From: Methylobacterium terrae
Lineage (GTDB): Bacteria; Pseudomonadota; Alphaproteobacteria; Rhizobiales; Beijerinckiaceae
Direction: 5' to 3'
Length of the DNA stretch: 64,000 nt
Assembly (NCBI RefSeq): GCF_003173755.1
Contig: NZ_CP029553.1
Location: forward strand, 831,001 to 895,000
Positions 26,558-35,424 of this stretch are shown here, one piece after another. The notes under the pieces are model-generated. The model had not been told where the DNA came from. It saw only the letters and a list, made by a program, of their open reading frames with translations, and did no database searches. Both the position numbers and the translations under genes were made by a program. Each line of letters starts with the position of its first letter. Positions within the stretch are counted from its first letter, which is position 1.

Positions 26558-28603
26558 TCACGCCCCCCGCATCGCGTTCATGGTCAGGAGCTCGTAGGTC
26601 GCCGCGGTCTCGCCCGAAGCGGTCCGGATCTCCACGTCCCAGCGCACCTCGCCGTACTGCGCGTTGCGCGGCGACTTCTCCTTGGCGGTCAGCCGTACCC
26701 GGATCGCCTCGCCGGGCTGGATCGGCTTGAGGAAGCGCAAGGAATCGAGCCCGTAATTGGCGAGCACCGGACCCGGATCGGGATCGACGAACAGGCCGGC
26801 GGCAAAGGACAGGAGCAGGTAGCCGTGCGCCACCCGGCCGGGGAAGAACGGGTGGCCCTTCGTCGCCTCCTCGCTCATGTGGGCGTAGAAGGTGTCGCCG
26901 GTGAAGCGAGCGAAGTGCTCGATGTCCGCGAGCGTGATCACCCGCTCGGCCGAGTGGAAGCTGCGGCCGATCTCCAGGTCCTCGAAGTGGCAGCGGAACG
27001 GATGCTCGGGCCGGATCGCCTCCGGCGCGCCCTTGATCCAGCTCTCCGTGATCCGGCTCAGCATCGCGGGCGAGCCCTGGAGCGCCGTGCGCTGCATGTA
27101 GTGGGACAAGGCCCGCACGCCGCCGAGCTCCTCGCCGCCGCCGGCCCGGCCGGGTCCGCCATGCATCATGTGCGGCATCGGCGAGCCGTGGCCGGTCTGC
27201 TCCTTGGCGCAGTCGCGGTCGATGACGACGAGGCGGCCGTGATAGGCCCCGACCCCGAAGACCAGATCCGCCGCGGCCGCCGGGTCGTGGGTGTAGAGCG
27301 AGGCGACGAGGCTGCCCTCGCCGCGATTGGCCAGCACCGCCGCCTCGTCGAGCCCGTCATACCCCATCACGGTGCAGACCGGGCCGAACGCCTCGAGGCC
27401 GTGCACCTGCCGGGCCCGGAGCGGGTCGGCGCAGTGGAGCAGCATCGGCGGCAGGAAGGCGCCCGTCTCCGGGTCCGCCCCCTCGACGGCGAGGCGCGCC
27501 GGGTCGCCGAAGACCAGCTCGGCCTCCGCCTTCAGGGCGTCCACCCGGGCCAGCACGTCGCGGCGCTGCGCGAGGCCGACCACCGGCCCCATCCTGACGT
27601 CCTCGCGGGCGGGGTCGCCGATCCGCACCGAGGCCAGGCGCTGCCGAAGCGCCTCGATCACCGCCGGCACGTGGGCGCGGGGCGCCAGCGCCCGCCGGAT
27701 CGCGGTGCATTTCTGCCCCGCCTTGACGGTCATCTCCTTGGCGACCTCCTTGACGTAGAGGTCGAATTCCGGCGTGCCCGGCCCGGCATCGGGGCCGAGG
27801 ATCGCGGCGTTGAGCGAGTCGCGCTCGGCCACGAAATGCACCGCCTCGCGGGCGATCACCGGATGGCGCTGGAGCAGCTGCGCCGTCTCGGCCGAGCCGG
27901 TGAACGACACCACGTCCTGGCCGGTCAGATGATCGAACAGGTCGCCGGTCGGGCCGACGACGCATTGCAGGGCGCCGTCCGGCAGGATGCCGGATTCGGC
28001 GATCAGCCGCACCAGCGCGTGGGCGACGTAGGCCGTGATGGTGGCGGGCTTCGTCACCACCGGCACGCCGGCGAGGATCGCGGGCGCGAGCTTCTCGAGC
28101 AGCCCCCAGCACGGGAAGTTGAAGGCGTTGATGTGGACGGCGCAGCCCGTCCGGGCCGTCATCACGTGGCGACCGACGAAGCTGCCGCCGCGCGACAGGG
28201 GCTCCACCGCCCCGTCGATCAGGAAGGTCGCGTTCGGCAGTTCGCGCCGCCCCTTCGAGGCGTAGACGAACAGCGTGCCGATGCCGCCGTCGATGTCGAT
28301 CAGGTTGTCGGTGCGGGTGGCCCCGGTCTGGTGCGACAGGGCGTAGAGCCCGTCCCGGCGCTCGTTGAGGAAGGCGGCCAGCCGCTTCAGCATCTCGGCG
28401 CGCTGGTGGAAGGTGAGGCGCCGCAGGGCCGGACCGCCGACCCGGCGGGCATGGTCCAGCACCTCGGCCATGCCGGGTCCGCCTTGCGAGAGGCCGCCGC
28501 TGCCGACCTCCGCCACCACCGCGCCGGTCACGGCGCTGCGGATGCCGGTCCAGTCTCCCCCCGGCGCGATCCAGCGTCCCTGGACGTAGCTCTCCAGCCG
28601 CAT
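26558..28603 (-). CDS. paaZ: Oxepin-CoA hydrolase / 3-oxo-5,6-dehydrosuberyl-CoA semialdehyde dehydrogenase
   Basis: 681 residues, the usual PaaZ length. Residues 1 to about 520 are an aldehyde dehydrogenase domain with [22 protein letters not shown] and the catalytic cysteine in [10 protein letters not shown]. The C-terminal part is a MaoC-type hydratase with FTGDTFYAH holding the catalytic Asp and His. By family it opens the oxepin-CoA ring and oxidises the resulting semialdehyde in aerobic phenylacetate degradation. It is divergent from paaX, with an operator lying between its -35 and -10 boxes. GGGAGG precedes the ATG. Confidence 0.95.
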   Translation of the reverse strand: MRLESYVQGRWIAPGGDWTGIRSAVTGAVVAEVGSGGLSQGGPGMAEVLDHARRVGGPALRRLTFHQRAEMLKRLAAFLNERRDGLYALSHQTGATRTDNLIDIDGGIGTLFVYASKGRRELPNATFLIDGAVEPLSRGGSFVGRHVMTARTGCAVHINAFNFPCWGLLEKLAPAILAGVPVVTKPATITAYVAHALVRLIAESGILPDGALQCVVGPTGDLFDHLTGQDVVSFTGSAETAQLLQRHPVIAREAVHFVAERDSLNAAILGPDAGPGTPEFDLYVKEVAKEMTVKAGQKCTAIRRALAPRAHVPAVIEALRQRLASVRIGDPAREDVRMGPVVGLAQRRDVLARVDALKAEAELVFGDPARLAVEGADPETGAFLPPMLLHCADPLRARQVHGLEAFGPVCTVMGYDGLDEAAVLANRGEGSLVASLYTHDPAAAADLVFGVGAYHGRLVVIDRDCAKEQTGHGSPMPHMMHGGPGRAGGGEELGGVRALSHYMQRTALQGSPAMLSRITESWIKGAPEAIRPEHPFRCHFEDLEIGRSFHSAERVITLADIEHFARFTGDTFYAHMSEEATKGHPFFPGRVAHGYLLLSFAAGLFVDPDPGPVLANYGLDSLRFLKPIQPGEAIRVRLTAKEKSPRNAQYGEVRWDVEIRTASGETAATYELLTMNAMRGA

Positions 28604-28643
28604 GGCGTCCTCCCGTCCGTTCTATGCCCGTTATTCTCGGCCC

Positions 28644-28671
28644 ATTATTGACCGACCGGCCGGTTGGTCAA
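28644..28671 (-). promoter_or_regulatory. paaZ promoter with embedded operator
   Basis: On the minus strand TTGACC (28671-28666) and AATAAT (28649-28644) are 16 bases apart. Between and across them lies the 24-bp palindrome TTGACCGACCGG / CCGGTTGGTCAA (28648-28671; one mismatched pair). The ACCGACCGG half-site resembles operators of TetR-type phenylacetate regulators (PaaR), and PaaX is encoded next door, so either could bind. Occupation would directly block paaZ transcription; the same site lies upstream of paaX. Confidence 0.65.
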
Positions 28672-28734
28672 GCGTGGCTCGACAGGTCCGGTCCGGCGCC
28701 GCTATCGGATGGTCGCGCTTCCCGAAGGACCCGA

Positions 28735-29604
28735 ATGGCCGACCTCCTCGCGCCGCTCATCGACCATTTCCACGCCCGCACGCCGATCCGCGCCGGCTCC
28801 CTGGTGGTCACGGTCTTCGGCGACGCGGTGGTGCCGCGGGGCGGGGTGCTGTCGCTCGAATCGCTGCTCGCGATCACCCGGGCGTTCCGCATCGGCGACG
28901 GGGTGGTGCGCACGGCCTTGTCGCGGCTCGTCGCCGACGGCTGGTTCGAGCGCTGGAAGCTCGGCCGCAACAGCTTCTATCGCCTGACCCCGTCCGGCGG
29001 CGGCGCCTTCGCGCGGGCGACCGCCCGGATCTACGGCCCGGCGGCGCCGGCCTGGTCGGGCGCCTTCGACCTCCTGGTCCTCGACGGCGCCGGCGAGCGG
29101 CGGTCCGAACTCGCGGCGTCCGGCTACGGCAGCCTCGGGTCCGACCTGATGATCGGGGTCGTGCCCGCGACGGGGCCGGGGGAGGGGGGCATGATGGAGG
29201 CAGTCCTGCGCCTCGCCGCCCGGCCGGAGGATCCGGAGACCGCGCGCCGCCTCGCCGCCCGGGCCTGGCCGGTGGCGGAGGTGGGCGAACGCTACGCCCG
29301 CTTCACCGCCACCTTCGCGGCGGCCGGGGACAGCGTGGTTTCGGCCCCCCCGACGGGGCTCGACGCCCTGGTGCTGCGCATCCTCCTGATCCACGAGTAC
29401 CGCCGCGCCGTCCTCAAGGACCCCCTGCTGCCCGCCGACCTGCTGCCGGAGGACTGGCCCGGGGCCGCGGCGCGGAGCGTGTGCGCCGCGATCTATCGCG
29501 CCGTCGCGCCGGCGGCGGAAGCCTGGCTCGACGCGAACGCGACCACAGATTCCGGTCCGCTGCCGCCGCCGGGAGTGAAGTTCGCGGCGCGGTTCGCCGC
29601 CTGA
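28735..29604 (+). CDS. paaX: Phenylacetic acid degradation operon repressor PaaX
   Basis: 289 residues with the PaaX layout: N-terminal winged helix (IRAGSLVVTVFGDAVVPRG; RTALSRLVADGWF), central PaaX domain (RNSFYRLTPSG), and the C-terminal domain with LLIHEYRRAVLKDPLLP. The family binds phenylacetyl-CoA and represses paa genes. The ATG at 28735 has GAAGGA upstream; the open frame to 28624 covers the operator and is rejected. It sits between the divergent paaZ and the paaABCDE operon, both likely targets. Confidence 0.92.
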   Translation: MADLLAPLIDHFHARTPIRAGSLVVTVFGDAVVPRGGVLSLESLLAITRAFRIGDGVVRTALSRLVADGWFERWKLGRNSFYRLTPSGGGAFARATARIYGPAAPAWSGAFDLLVLDGAGERRSELAASGYGSLGSDLMIGVVPATGPGEGGMMEAVLRLAARPEDPETARRLAARAWPVAEVGERYARFTATFAAAGDSVVSAPPTGLDALVLRILLIHEYRRAVLKDPLLPADLLPEDWPGAAARSVCAAIYRAVAPAAEAWLDANATTDSGPLPPPGVKFAARFAA

Positions 29605-29640
29605 ACGCCGCCATCCCGGCGGCCTCCCGCACCGCAACGT

Positions 29641-29681
29641 GTTACGAAAAATATTGCAATTCAAAAATTCCGTGACATATT
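29641..29681 (+). promoter_or_regulatory. Candidate paaA promoter and imperfect operator dyad
   Basis: An AT-rich island upstream of paaA. GTTACGAAA (29641-29649) and TTCCGTGAC (29668-29676) are inverted with 7 of 9 matches, bracketing TTGCAA (29654-29659), which is 16 bases from CATATT (29676-29681). A repressor bound to the dyad would cover the -35. The sequence differs from the paaZ operator, so a second regulator or a relaxed site is possible. Confidence 0.4.
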
Positions 29682-29711
29682 GGGATCCAGAACGCTGAGG
29701 GAGGCGCGGCC

Positions 29712-30731
29712 ATGTACACGCAGGCCTTGAACGCCAAGGACACCACCGCTCCGGTCGCCGGACCCGAGGAGGCCGCGCGCGCCGACCGGTTCCAGGCACG
29801 GATCGACGCCGAGGAGCGGATCGAGCCGAACGACTGGATGCCGGAGGCCTACCGGCGCACGCTGACCCGGCAGATCTCGCAGCACGCCCATTCCGAGATC
29901 GTCGGCATGCTGCCGGAGGGCAACTGGATCACCCGGGCGCCGACGCTCAAGCGCAAGGCCGCCCTGCTCGCCAAGGTGCAGGACGAGGCCGGCCACGGGC
30001 TCTACCTCTACTCGGCGGCCGAGACGCTGGGCACCAGCCGCGAGGAGATGTTCGAGCAGCTGCTCGCCGGCCGCGCCAAGTATTCGTCGATCTTCAACTA
30101 CCCGACCCTGACCTGGGCCGATATCGGCGCCATCGGCTGGCTGGTCGACGGCGCGGCGATCATGAACCAGATCCCGCTCTGCCGCTGCTCCTACGGCCCT
30201 TACGCCCGCGCGATGGTCCGCGTCTGCAAGGAGGAGAGCTTCCACCAGCGCCAGGGCTACGAGATCATGCTGACCCTCTGCCGCGGCACGGCGGAGCAGA
30301 AGGCGATGGCGCAGGACGCCCTGAACCGCTGGTGGTGGCCCTGCCTGATGATGTTCGGCCCGCCCGACGCCGAGAGCCAGCATTCCGACCAGTCGGCGAA
30401 GTGGAAGATCAAGCGCTTCTCCAACGACGAGCTGCGCCAGAAATTCGTCGACGCGACGGTGCCGCAGGGCCAGTATCTCGGCCTGACCTTCCCCGACCCG
30501 GACCTCGCCTACGACGAGGCCGCCGGCCACTGGCGCTACGGCGCCATCGACTGGGAGGAGTTCAAGCAGGTGCTCGCCGGCAACGGTCCCTGCAACCGTC
30601 AGCGCATGAAGCAGCGCCGCGACGCCCACGCCGCCGGCGCCTGGGTGCGCGAGGCCGCGATGGCGCATGCCGAGAAGCGCACCCGCCGCGCCGAAGCCGC
30701 GAAGGCCGCCGACTTGCCGCAGGCGGCGTGA
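29712..30731 (+). CDS. paaA: 1,2-phenylacetyl-CoA epoxidase subunit PaaA
   Basis: 339 residues, catalytic alpha subunit of the di-iron multicomponent monooxygenase that epoxidises phenylacetyl-CoA. Ferritin-like helices carry the iron ligands: [15 protein letters not shown] and [12 protein letters not shown] give the ExxH motifs. GGGAGG precedes the ATG. First gene of paaABCDE; paaB starts 11 bp after its stop. Confidence 0.96.
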   Translation: MYTQALNAKDTTAPVAGPEEAARADRFQARIDAEERIEPNDWMPEAYRRTLTRQISQHAHSEIVGMLPEGNWITRAPTLKRKAALLAKVQDEAGHGLYLYSAAETLGTSREEMFEQLLAGRAKYSSIFNYPTLTWADIGAIGWLVDGAAIMNQIPLCRCSYGPYARAMVRVCKEESFHQRQGYEIMLTLCRGTAEQKAMAQDALNRWWWPCLMMFGPPDAESQHSDQSAKWKIKRFSNDELRQKFVDATVPQGQYLGLTFPDPDLAYDEAAGHWRYGAIDWEEFKQVLAGNGPCNRQRMKQRRDAHAAGAWVREAAMAHAEKRTRRAEAAKAADLPQAA

Positions 30732-30742
30732 GGGAGGGGACG

Positions 30743-31030
30743 ATGCCTGAGCAGAAGATTCCGCTCTGGGAGGTGTTCATCCGCTCCCGCAACGGCCTGG
30801 CGCACAAGCATGTCGGCTCGCTCCACGCCGCGGATTCCGCCATGGCGCTCCAGGCCGCCCGCGACGTCTACACCCGCCGCGGCGAGGGGCTGTCGCTCTG
30901 GGTCGTGCCCTCCGCGGCGATCGTCGCCTCGGACCCGGCCGACAAGGACGTGATGTTCGAGCCCACCGCCTCGAAGATCTACCGGCACCCGACCTTCTAC
31001 GAGGTGCCGGACGAGGTCGGGCATATGTGA
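30743..31030 (+). CDS. paaB: 1,2-phenylacetyl-CoA epoxidase subunit PaaB
   Basis: 95 residues, typical PaaB: WEVFIRSRNGLAHKHVGSLHA at the start (WEVFIRSRNGLAHKHVG) and the ARDVYTRRGEG and YRHPTFYEVPDEVGHM segments. Small bridging subunit of the epoxidase complex. AGGGAGGGG precedes the ATG. Nearly 300 bp separate it from paaC because repeat family A copy 2 is inserted there. Confidence 0.95.
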   Translation: MPEQKIPLWEVFIRSRNGLAHKHVGSLHAADSAMALQAARDVYTRRGEGLSLWVVPSAAIVASDPADKDVMFEPTASKIYRHPTFYEVPDEVGHM

Positions 31031-31056
31031 GGGCGAGGTCCGCGCTTCACGATCGG

Positions 31057-31289
31057 GCGCGGGTTTCTCTTCTCCCCGCGGGCGGGGAGAGGGCCGAGCC
31101 CTCCGTTCAGGGGGCGGCGAGCCCGCAGCGAACCCCAGGTTCGCCGCGGGGGTGAGGGGGTGTTTCCGGAGGAGTCTCATCCGTCGAGACCCCCTCACCC
31201 TCGCTCCGGCGACGCCTCCGCTCGTCACGACCCCGACAAGGGGGCCGTGACCCTCTCCCCGCCCGCGGGGAGAGGAGAAGATTCGCGCC
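31057..31289. repeat. Long palindromic element, family A copy 2
   Basis: A roughly 230-bp element with hairpin ends (CTCCCCGC-GGGCGGGGAG left, CTCTCCCCGCCCGCGGGGAGAG right) and inner arms GGTGAGGGGGT and ACCCCCTCACC. It lies wholly inside the paaB-paaC gap, so it is transcribed in the middle of the paaABCDE message. Homologous to 14661-14873 and 37888-38105. Confidence 0.82.
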
Positions 31290-31326
31290 TCATCCTCTAC
31301 GGCGTCGTCGCTTACCCGAGGCCCCC

Positions 31327-32103
31327 ATGCCCACCACCTCCCTCAGCCTCACCGAGACCCCGCTGCTGGCCGGCATCCTGGCCTTGGCGGACGACGCGCT
31401 GATCCTCGGGCACCGGCTCTCCGAGTGGTGCGGGCACGCGCCGATGCTGGAGGAGGACATCGCGCTCGCCAACATCGCCCTCGACTGCGTCGGCCAGGCC
31501 CGCTCCTTCTACGCCTACGCCGCCGAGGTGGCGGGGGAGGGGCTTTCCGAGGACGACTTCGCCTATCGCCGCGAGGCCGGGCAGTACCGCAACTGCCTGC
31601 TGGTCGAGCAGCCGAACGGCGACTTCGCCGGGACGATCGTGCGCCAGGTGCTGGTCTCGGCCTTCATCGATCCGTATTACCGCGCGCTCACGACCTCCCG
31701 CGACGCGACGCTCGCCGCCATCGCCGCGAAGGCCGAGAAGGAGACCGCCTACCATCTGCGCCATTCCGGCGAGTGGCTGATCCGGCTCGGCGACGGCACC
31801 GACGAGAGCCATCGGCGCGCCTGCGCCGCCCTCGACGAGCTGTGGCCCTATACGGGCGAGCTGTTCGAGGTCGATGCCGTGGAAGGAGCGCTGATCGAGG
31901 CCGGCACGCTGCCCGACCCCCGCGCCCTGCGCGGGGCGTTCGACGCCACCCTCGACCACATCCTCGGGGAGGCGACGCTGGCCCGCCCCACCGGCGGCTG
32001 GATGCAGAGCGGCGGCCGGGCCGGGCGCCACAGCGAGCATCTCGGCTTCATCCTGACCGACCTGCAATACCTGCAGCGCGCCCATCCGGGGGCGACCTGG
32101 TGA
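31327..32103 (+). CDS. paaC: 1,2-phenylacetyl-CoA epoxidase subunit PaaC
   Basis: 258 residues, structural beta subunit related to PaaA but with degenerate iron ligands. LADDALILGHRLSEWCGHAP, EEDIALANIALDCVGQARSF (conserved core) and EKETAYHLRHSGEWLIRLGDG identify the family. Its TGA overlaps the GTG start of paaD (GTGA), so the two are translationally coupled. Confidence 0.95.
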   Translation: MPTTSLSLTETPLLAGILALADDALILGHRLSEWCGHAPMLEEDIALANIALDCVGQARSFYAYAAEVAGEGLSEDDFAYRREAGQYRNCLLVEQPNGDFAGTIVRQVLVSAFIDPYYRALTTSRDATLAAIAAKAEKETAYHLRHSGEWLIRLGDGTDESHRRACAALDELWPYTGELFEVDAVEGALIEAGTLPDPRALRGAFDATLDHILGEATLARPTGGWMQSGGRAGRHSEHLGFILTDLQYLQRAHPGATW

Positions 32104-32594
32104 CCCCCGCCGACGCCGATCTCGCCCGCCGGGCGCATGAGGCCGCCGCGACCGTGTGCGACCCCGAGATCCCGGTTCTCACCATCGCGGATCTCGGCGT
32201 GCTGCGCGAGGTGACCGTCGAGGACGGCCGGGTCGAGGTCGCGATCACGCCGACCTATTCGGGCTGCCCGGCGATGGACGTGATCGGCATCGAGGTCCAG
32301 ACGGCGCTCGCCGAGGCCGGCATCCCCGACGCCCGGGTGCGCCTGGTCCTGTCCCCGGCCTGGACCACCGACTGGATGAGCGAGGCCGGCAAGGACAAGC
32401 TTCGCGCCTACGGCATCGCGCCGCCGGCGGGAAAAGCCTCGCGCCGGGCCTTGTTCGGCGAGGAGACGGTCGCCTGCCCGCATTGCGGCTCGGCCGCGAC
32501 GGAGAAAGTCTCCGAGTTCGGCTCCACCGCCTGCAAGTCCCTGTGGCGCTGCCGGGCCTGCCGCGAGCCGTTCGATTCCTTCAAGTGCATCTGA
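32100..32594 (+). CDS. paaD: Phenylacetate degradation protein PaaD
   Basis: 164 residues from a GTG overlapping the paaC stop by 4 bases. N-terminal MIP18/DUF59 domain (DPEIPVLTIADLG; YSGCPAMDVI) and a C-terminal zinc ribbon with CPHCG and CRACREPF. The family assists maturation of the epoxidase, probably in Fe-S or metal assembly. Frame and overlap make this start secure. Confidence 0.93.
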   Translation: MTPADADLARRAHEAAATVCDPEIPVLTIADLGVLREVTVEDGRVEVAITPTYSGCPAMDVIGIEVQTALAEAGIPDARVRLVLSPAWTTDWMSEAGKDKLRAYGIAPPAGKASRRALFGEETVACPHCGSAATEKVSEFGSTACKSLWRCRACREPFDSFKCI

Positions 32595-32601
32595 GGCGCC
32601 G

Positions 32602-33675
32602 ATGACCCCCCGCTTCCATCGCCTGCGCGTCGCCGAGATCCGCCGCGAGACGCCGGACGCCGTCTCGATCGCCTTCGCGGTGCCCGAGGAGGCGCGCGAG
32701 GCCTTCGGCTTCTCCTGCGGCCAGTACCTGACCCTGAAGGCCACCGTCGATGGCGAGGAGGTGCGCCGCTCCTACTCGATCTGCTCCGGCGTCGGCGAGC
32801 CTGAGCTGCGCGTCGCGATCAAGCGCGTCGAGGGCGGGCTGTTCTCGGGCTTCGCCAACGCGGCGATCGCGCCGGGAGACGAGATCGAGGTGATGCCGCC
32901 GATGGGCCGGTTCGGCGTCGAGATCCGGCCGGACGAGGCCCGCACCTTCGTGGGCTTCGCGGCGGGGTCGGGCATCACACCGATCCTGTCGATCATCCGC
33001 ACCGTGCTCGCCGCCGAGCCGAGGAGCCGCTTCTTCCTGTTCTACGGCAACCGCGCCACCGGCTCGATCCTGTTTCGCGAAGCGCTGGAGAGCCTGAAGG
33101 ACCGCTTCCTCGACCGGCTCTCGGTCTTCCACGTCCTCTCGCGCGAGACGCAGGACCTGTCGGTCCTCAACGGGCGGCTGGACGGCGAGAAGGCGGCCCT
33201 GTTCCTGCGCAACATCGTGCCGGCGGCGCTGGTCGACCACGCCTTCGTGTGCGGCCCGGGCGAGATGATCGACGCGGTCGAGGGCGCGCTGCTGACGCTC
33301 GGCCTGCCGCGCGAGCGGGTCCATGTCGAGCGCTTCACGCCGGCCGAGCCGGGCCGCACCCGCGCCGCCCGCCCGGTCTCGACGAAGGCCGCGCCGGCGG
33401 CGCTCGCCACGGTCATCACCGACGGTATCGCCACCGAGGTGCCGGTGGCCGAGGGCGAGGCGGTGCTCGACGCCGCGATCCGCGCCGGCCTCGACCTGCC
33501 CTATTCCTGCCGGGGCGGCATGTGCTGCACCTGCCGCGCCAAGGTGGTGGACGGCAGCGTGGCGATGGAGGTGAACTATTCGTTGGAGCCGTGGGAGGTG
33601 GAGGCCGGCTTCGTCCTCACCTGCCAGGCCCGGCCGACCTCCGGGCGGGTGACGGTGGATTTCGATCAGGTGTGA
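32602..33675 (+). CDS. paaE: 1,2-phenylacetyl-CoA epoxidase reductase PaaE
   Basis: 357 residues. FAD domain with RRSYSICSG, NAD domain with GSGITPILSI and CGPGEMID, then a C-terminal plant-type 2Fe-2S ferredoxin domain with the cluster loop CRGGMCCTCRAKV and a last ligand in LTCQARP. Transfers electrons from NADPH to PaaA. Seven bases separate it from paaD. It closes the operon; paaK, paaF, paaG, paaH, paaI and paaJ are not in this window. Confidence 0.95.
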   Translation: MTPRFHRLRVAEIRRETPDAVSIAFAVPEEAREAFGFSCGQYLTLKATVDGEEVRRSYSICSGVGEPELRVAIKRVEGGLFSGFANAAIAPGDEIEVMPPMGRFGVEIRPDEARTFVGFAAGSGITPILSIIRTVLAAEPRSRFFLFYGNRATGSILFREALESLKDRFLDRLSVFHVLSRETQDLSVLNGRLDGEKAALFLRNIVPAALVDHAFVCGPGEMIDAVEGALLTLGLPRERVHVERFTPAEPGRTRAARPVSTKAAPAALATVITDGIATEVPVAEGEAVLDAAIRAGLDLPYSCRGGMCCTCRAKVVDGSVAMEVNYSLEPWEVEAGFVLTCQARPTSGRVTVDFDQV

Positions 33676-33774
33676 TACGATTTCCGCAGGGAAACTTCCG
33701 GGAGTCGTATCGTGAGCCGATGCGGCGCTCGATCGGGGCCGACTTCCGCAACGCGACGCGATCGGAAGTGGGTG
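33672..33774. repeat. Dispersed repeat, family E copy 1
   Basis: Begins on the paaE stop codon (tgatacgatttccg...) and runs to about ggaagtgggtga. The hairpin at its left end is degenerate here; the second half (gacttccgcaacgcgacgcgatc) matches the copy at 51407-51519, where the hairpin is perfect. Because it supplies the paaE stop, it may have inserted precisely at the end of the gene. Confidence 0.65.
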
Positions 33775-33866
33775 ATCCGGCCGGAGGAGGCGCTGCGTCG
33801 ATCTCCGGCGCGTCGATGCTGTTCACCGTCGCGCGGACGGCTGGACGAGGAGACGACGGCTCTGTG

Positions 33867-34460
33867 TCAGCCGCCCATCAGTCGCGGCGATGATGACGAT
33901 CCGATGTCGAAACTCGCCCTTGCCCGTTCGGCCTGCTCCACCAAGTGGTCTCTGAAGTCGTCCTCGACCTGAATCAGGTGGCCGCGCAATCTCTTGTTGT
34001 CGATATAGGGTATGAAGAGATCGTGCGAGCCGGCGAGCCACACCGCTGATGTACGGAGCGCCGGTACGTCCAAGACCCTGATGTCGTACTTTTCGTCGGC
34101 TTGGATTGCAACGGTTTCAGCCAAATGTGCGGCTGCCAGGAGACGACGCGCGTTGTCGTTCCTCGACAGGCTCGCGAACCGCATAGTTCCTCCCGCGGTT
34201 TGTCCCACATCCGCGAATGCCGCGCTCCCGCCTTTCTCGATCAGGTACCGCCACCCGACTTGCTCCGCTTCGTCGATGCTGTGGGGGCCGGTGATCTTGT
34301 CGAGCCTGAGTTGATATAAGGGTAAAGGATCGGACATGTCCATACGGGCGCCGCCCAGAGCGGAGGCCGCGCCGGTCTCAGGCCACAAATCCTCCAACGC
34401 GCGTCCGACGACGCGCCGCCCTTCATCCGGAGACTTCATTAGCTGGATCGCCATCGTCAT
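33867..34460 (-). CDS. Uncharacterised partner of a cysteine peptidase
   Basis: 197 residues, not recognised. No signal peptide or membrane segment; mixed charged sequence with a central Ala-rich helix (ARRLLAAAHLAETVAIQA) and a C-terminal segment LRGHLIQVEDDFRDHLVEQAERARAS (in part HLIQVEDDFRDHLVEQ) that looks helical. Its ATG overlaps the stop of the peptidase gene (ATGA), so it is translationally coupled and probably acts with it, as an inhibitor, adaptor or co-secreted partner (inference). It has lower GC than its neighbours. A second ATG lies two codons in. Confidence 0.7.
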   Translation of the reverse strand: MTMAIQLMKSPDEGRRVVGRALEDLWPETGAASALGGARMDMSDPLPLYQLRLDKITGPHSIDEAEQVGWRYLIEKGGSAAFADVGQTAGGTMRFASLSRNDNARRLLAAAHLAETVAIQADEKYDIRVLDVPALRTSAVWLAGSHDLFIPYIDNKRLRGHLIQVEDDFRDHLVEQAERARASFDIGSSSSPRLMGG

Positions 34461-35116
34461 GCTCCGAGTGTGTCGGGATCGTCGGGGGAGGTGGAGACCG
34501 TTACCGTCGCTCCACCGAGGGATGCCGGTGTCGTCAGGTATGAATGCGTCCAGTTCCCGCCGCCATGATAAAGGGATGGGAACTCATTGAAGGCAACCTC
34601 CTGCTCCAGGTAGAACGGATCGGCGATATTGAGGTATTGATCACCGCCGCTGCCGATCCGCCAACCCTTGACCACGGCGAAATGACCGCCGCCGCCGTAC
34701 CAGCCGATGCGGCAGCAGAGCGGCGTATCGTTGGCAACGTTCCGTTGGATCCCGGCGAAGCTCGTCGCAGAGGAGCGCATATCCAGAAGGTTGCCGGTGA
34801 TGGTCAGTGCCCGATCGAGGTACCATGGCCGGTTGCACTTTTGAGGATCCGACGCGCCGTCGCTACAACAATCGGTCCGGCCCAGGGCTTCGCCGGCCAG
34901 CTCGCATTGGCTGCGCCGTGATGTCGGATCGTAGAAGCTCTCGACACTGACGGCGACGGCCGCCCAGCACCAGTCGCTCTGCTCCTGGACCTGAACGGTG
35001 ATGTTGATGTTCGAGGCCTGTGGCGATGTCGGTCCTGAGCCTCCCAAGGCCGATGCGGCGCTGGCTGTCGGAGGGGTGTGCAACGGACGTGGCGACAAAA
35101 AACTCGGTATCGCCAT
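34457..35116 (-). CDS. Papain-like cysteine peptidase (C39/C70-like)
   Basis: 219 residues. A disordered Ser/Pro/Ala N-terminus (about 1-40) precedes the catalytic domain: Gln46 and Cys50 in QEQSDWCWAA, His145 in GGGGHFAVVKGW, and Asp166 in NIADPFY make a plausible papain-type set. Further cysteines, including CC pairs at 83-84 and 134-135, suggest disulfides and hence an exported or host-facing protein, though no signal peptide is visible. The start at 35116 has GGGAGAG upstream. Base composition is clearly lower in GC than flanking genes (31 of 60 in 34561-34620 by my count), a sign of transfer. Confidence 0.75.
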   Translation of the reverse strand: MAIPSFLSPRPLHTPPTASAASALGGSGPTSPQASNINITVQVQEQSDWCWAAVAVSVESFYDPTSRRSQCELAGEALGRTDCCSDGASDPQKCNRPWYLDRALTITGNLLDMRSSATSFAGIQRNVANDTPLCCRIGWYGGGGHFAVVKGWRIGSGGDQYLNIADPFYLEQEVAFNEFPSLYHGGGNWTHSYLTTPASLGGATVTVSTSPDDPDTLGA

Positions 35117-35339
35117 TTCGGCTCTCTCCCTGTTCCCTGGGACAAGATGTAGTCGCTGCTGCCCGCGGGTCAAGAATCGTAGAGGCGCATCCGGCGCCTT
35201 TCGAAGAAAATCTCCTTTCCAAAGATGGTATAATTGCCCGCAGTTCCCGCATGATGGACCATCGTTGTTTTCGCATTATCAATCAGCCGTAATTAATATT
35301 TACAAACAAAACAAAAATTTTTTTATAAATTATATTTCT
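35117..35339. other. AT-rich region upstream of the peptidase gene
   Basis: No gene supported. By eye the AT content rises to well over half near 35281-35340 (aaacaaaacaaaaattttt and similar), very unlike the rest of the window. It probably holds the promoter of the peptidase operon, but I cannot place -35 and -10 boxes with confidence. Confidence 0.5.
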
Positions 35340-35381
35340 CGAAGAAATCCAATGCTATGGAGACAGCATTGGATTTCTTCG
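35340..35381 (-). terminator. Perfect 17-bp hairpin downstream of maeB
   Basis: CGAAGAAATCCAATGCT (35340-35356), 8-base loop, AGCATTGGATTTCTTCG (35365-35381): perfectly complementary arms, about 43 bp after the maeB stop and followed on the minus strand by a long AT-rich stretch. It probably terminates maeB; the arms are unusually long and AT-containing for this genome, so an insertion scar or the end of the transferred island is an alternative. Confidence 0.6.
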
Positions 35382-35424
35382 TGCCGGTATGGTGTGCGGT
35401 CCGGACAGCTCGGACCGATGGTCG

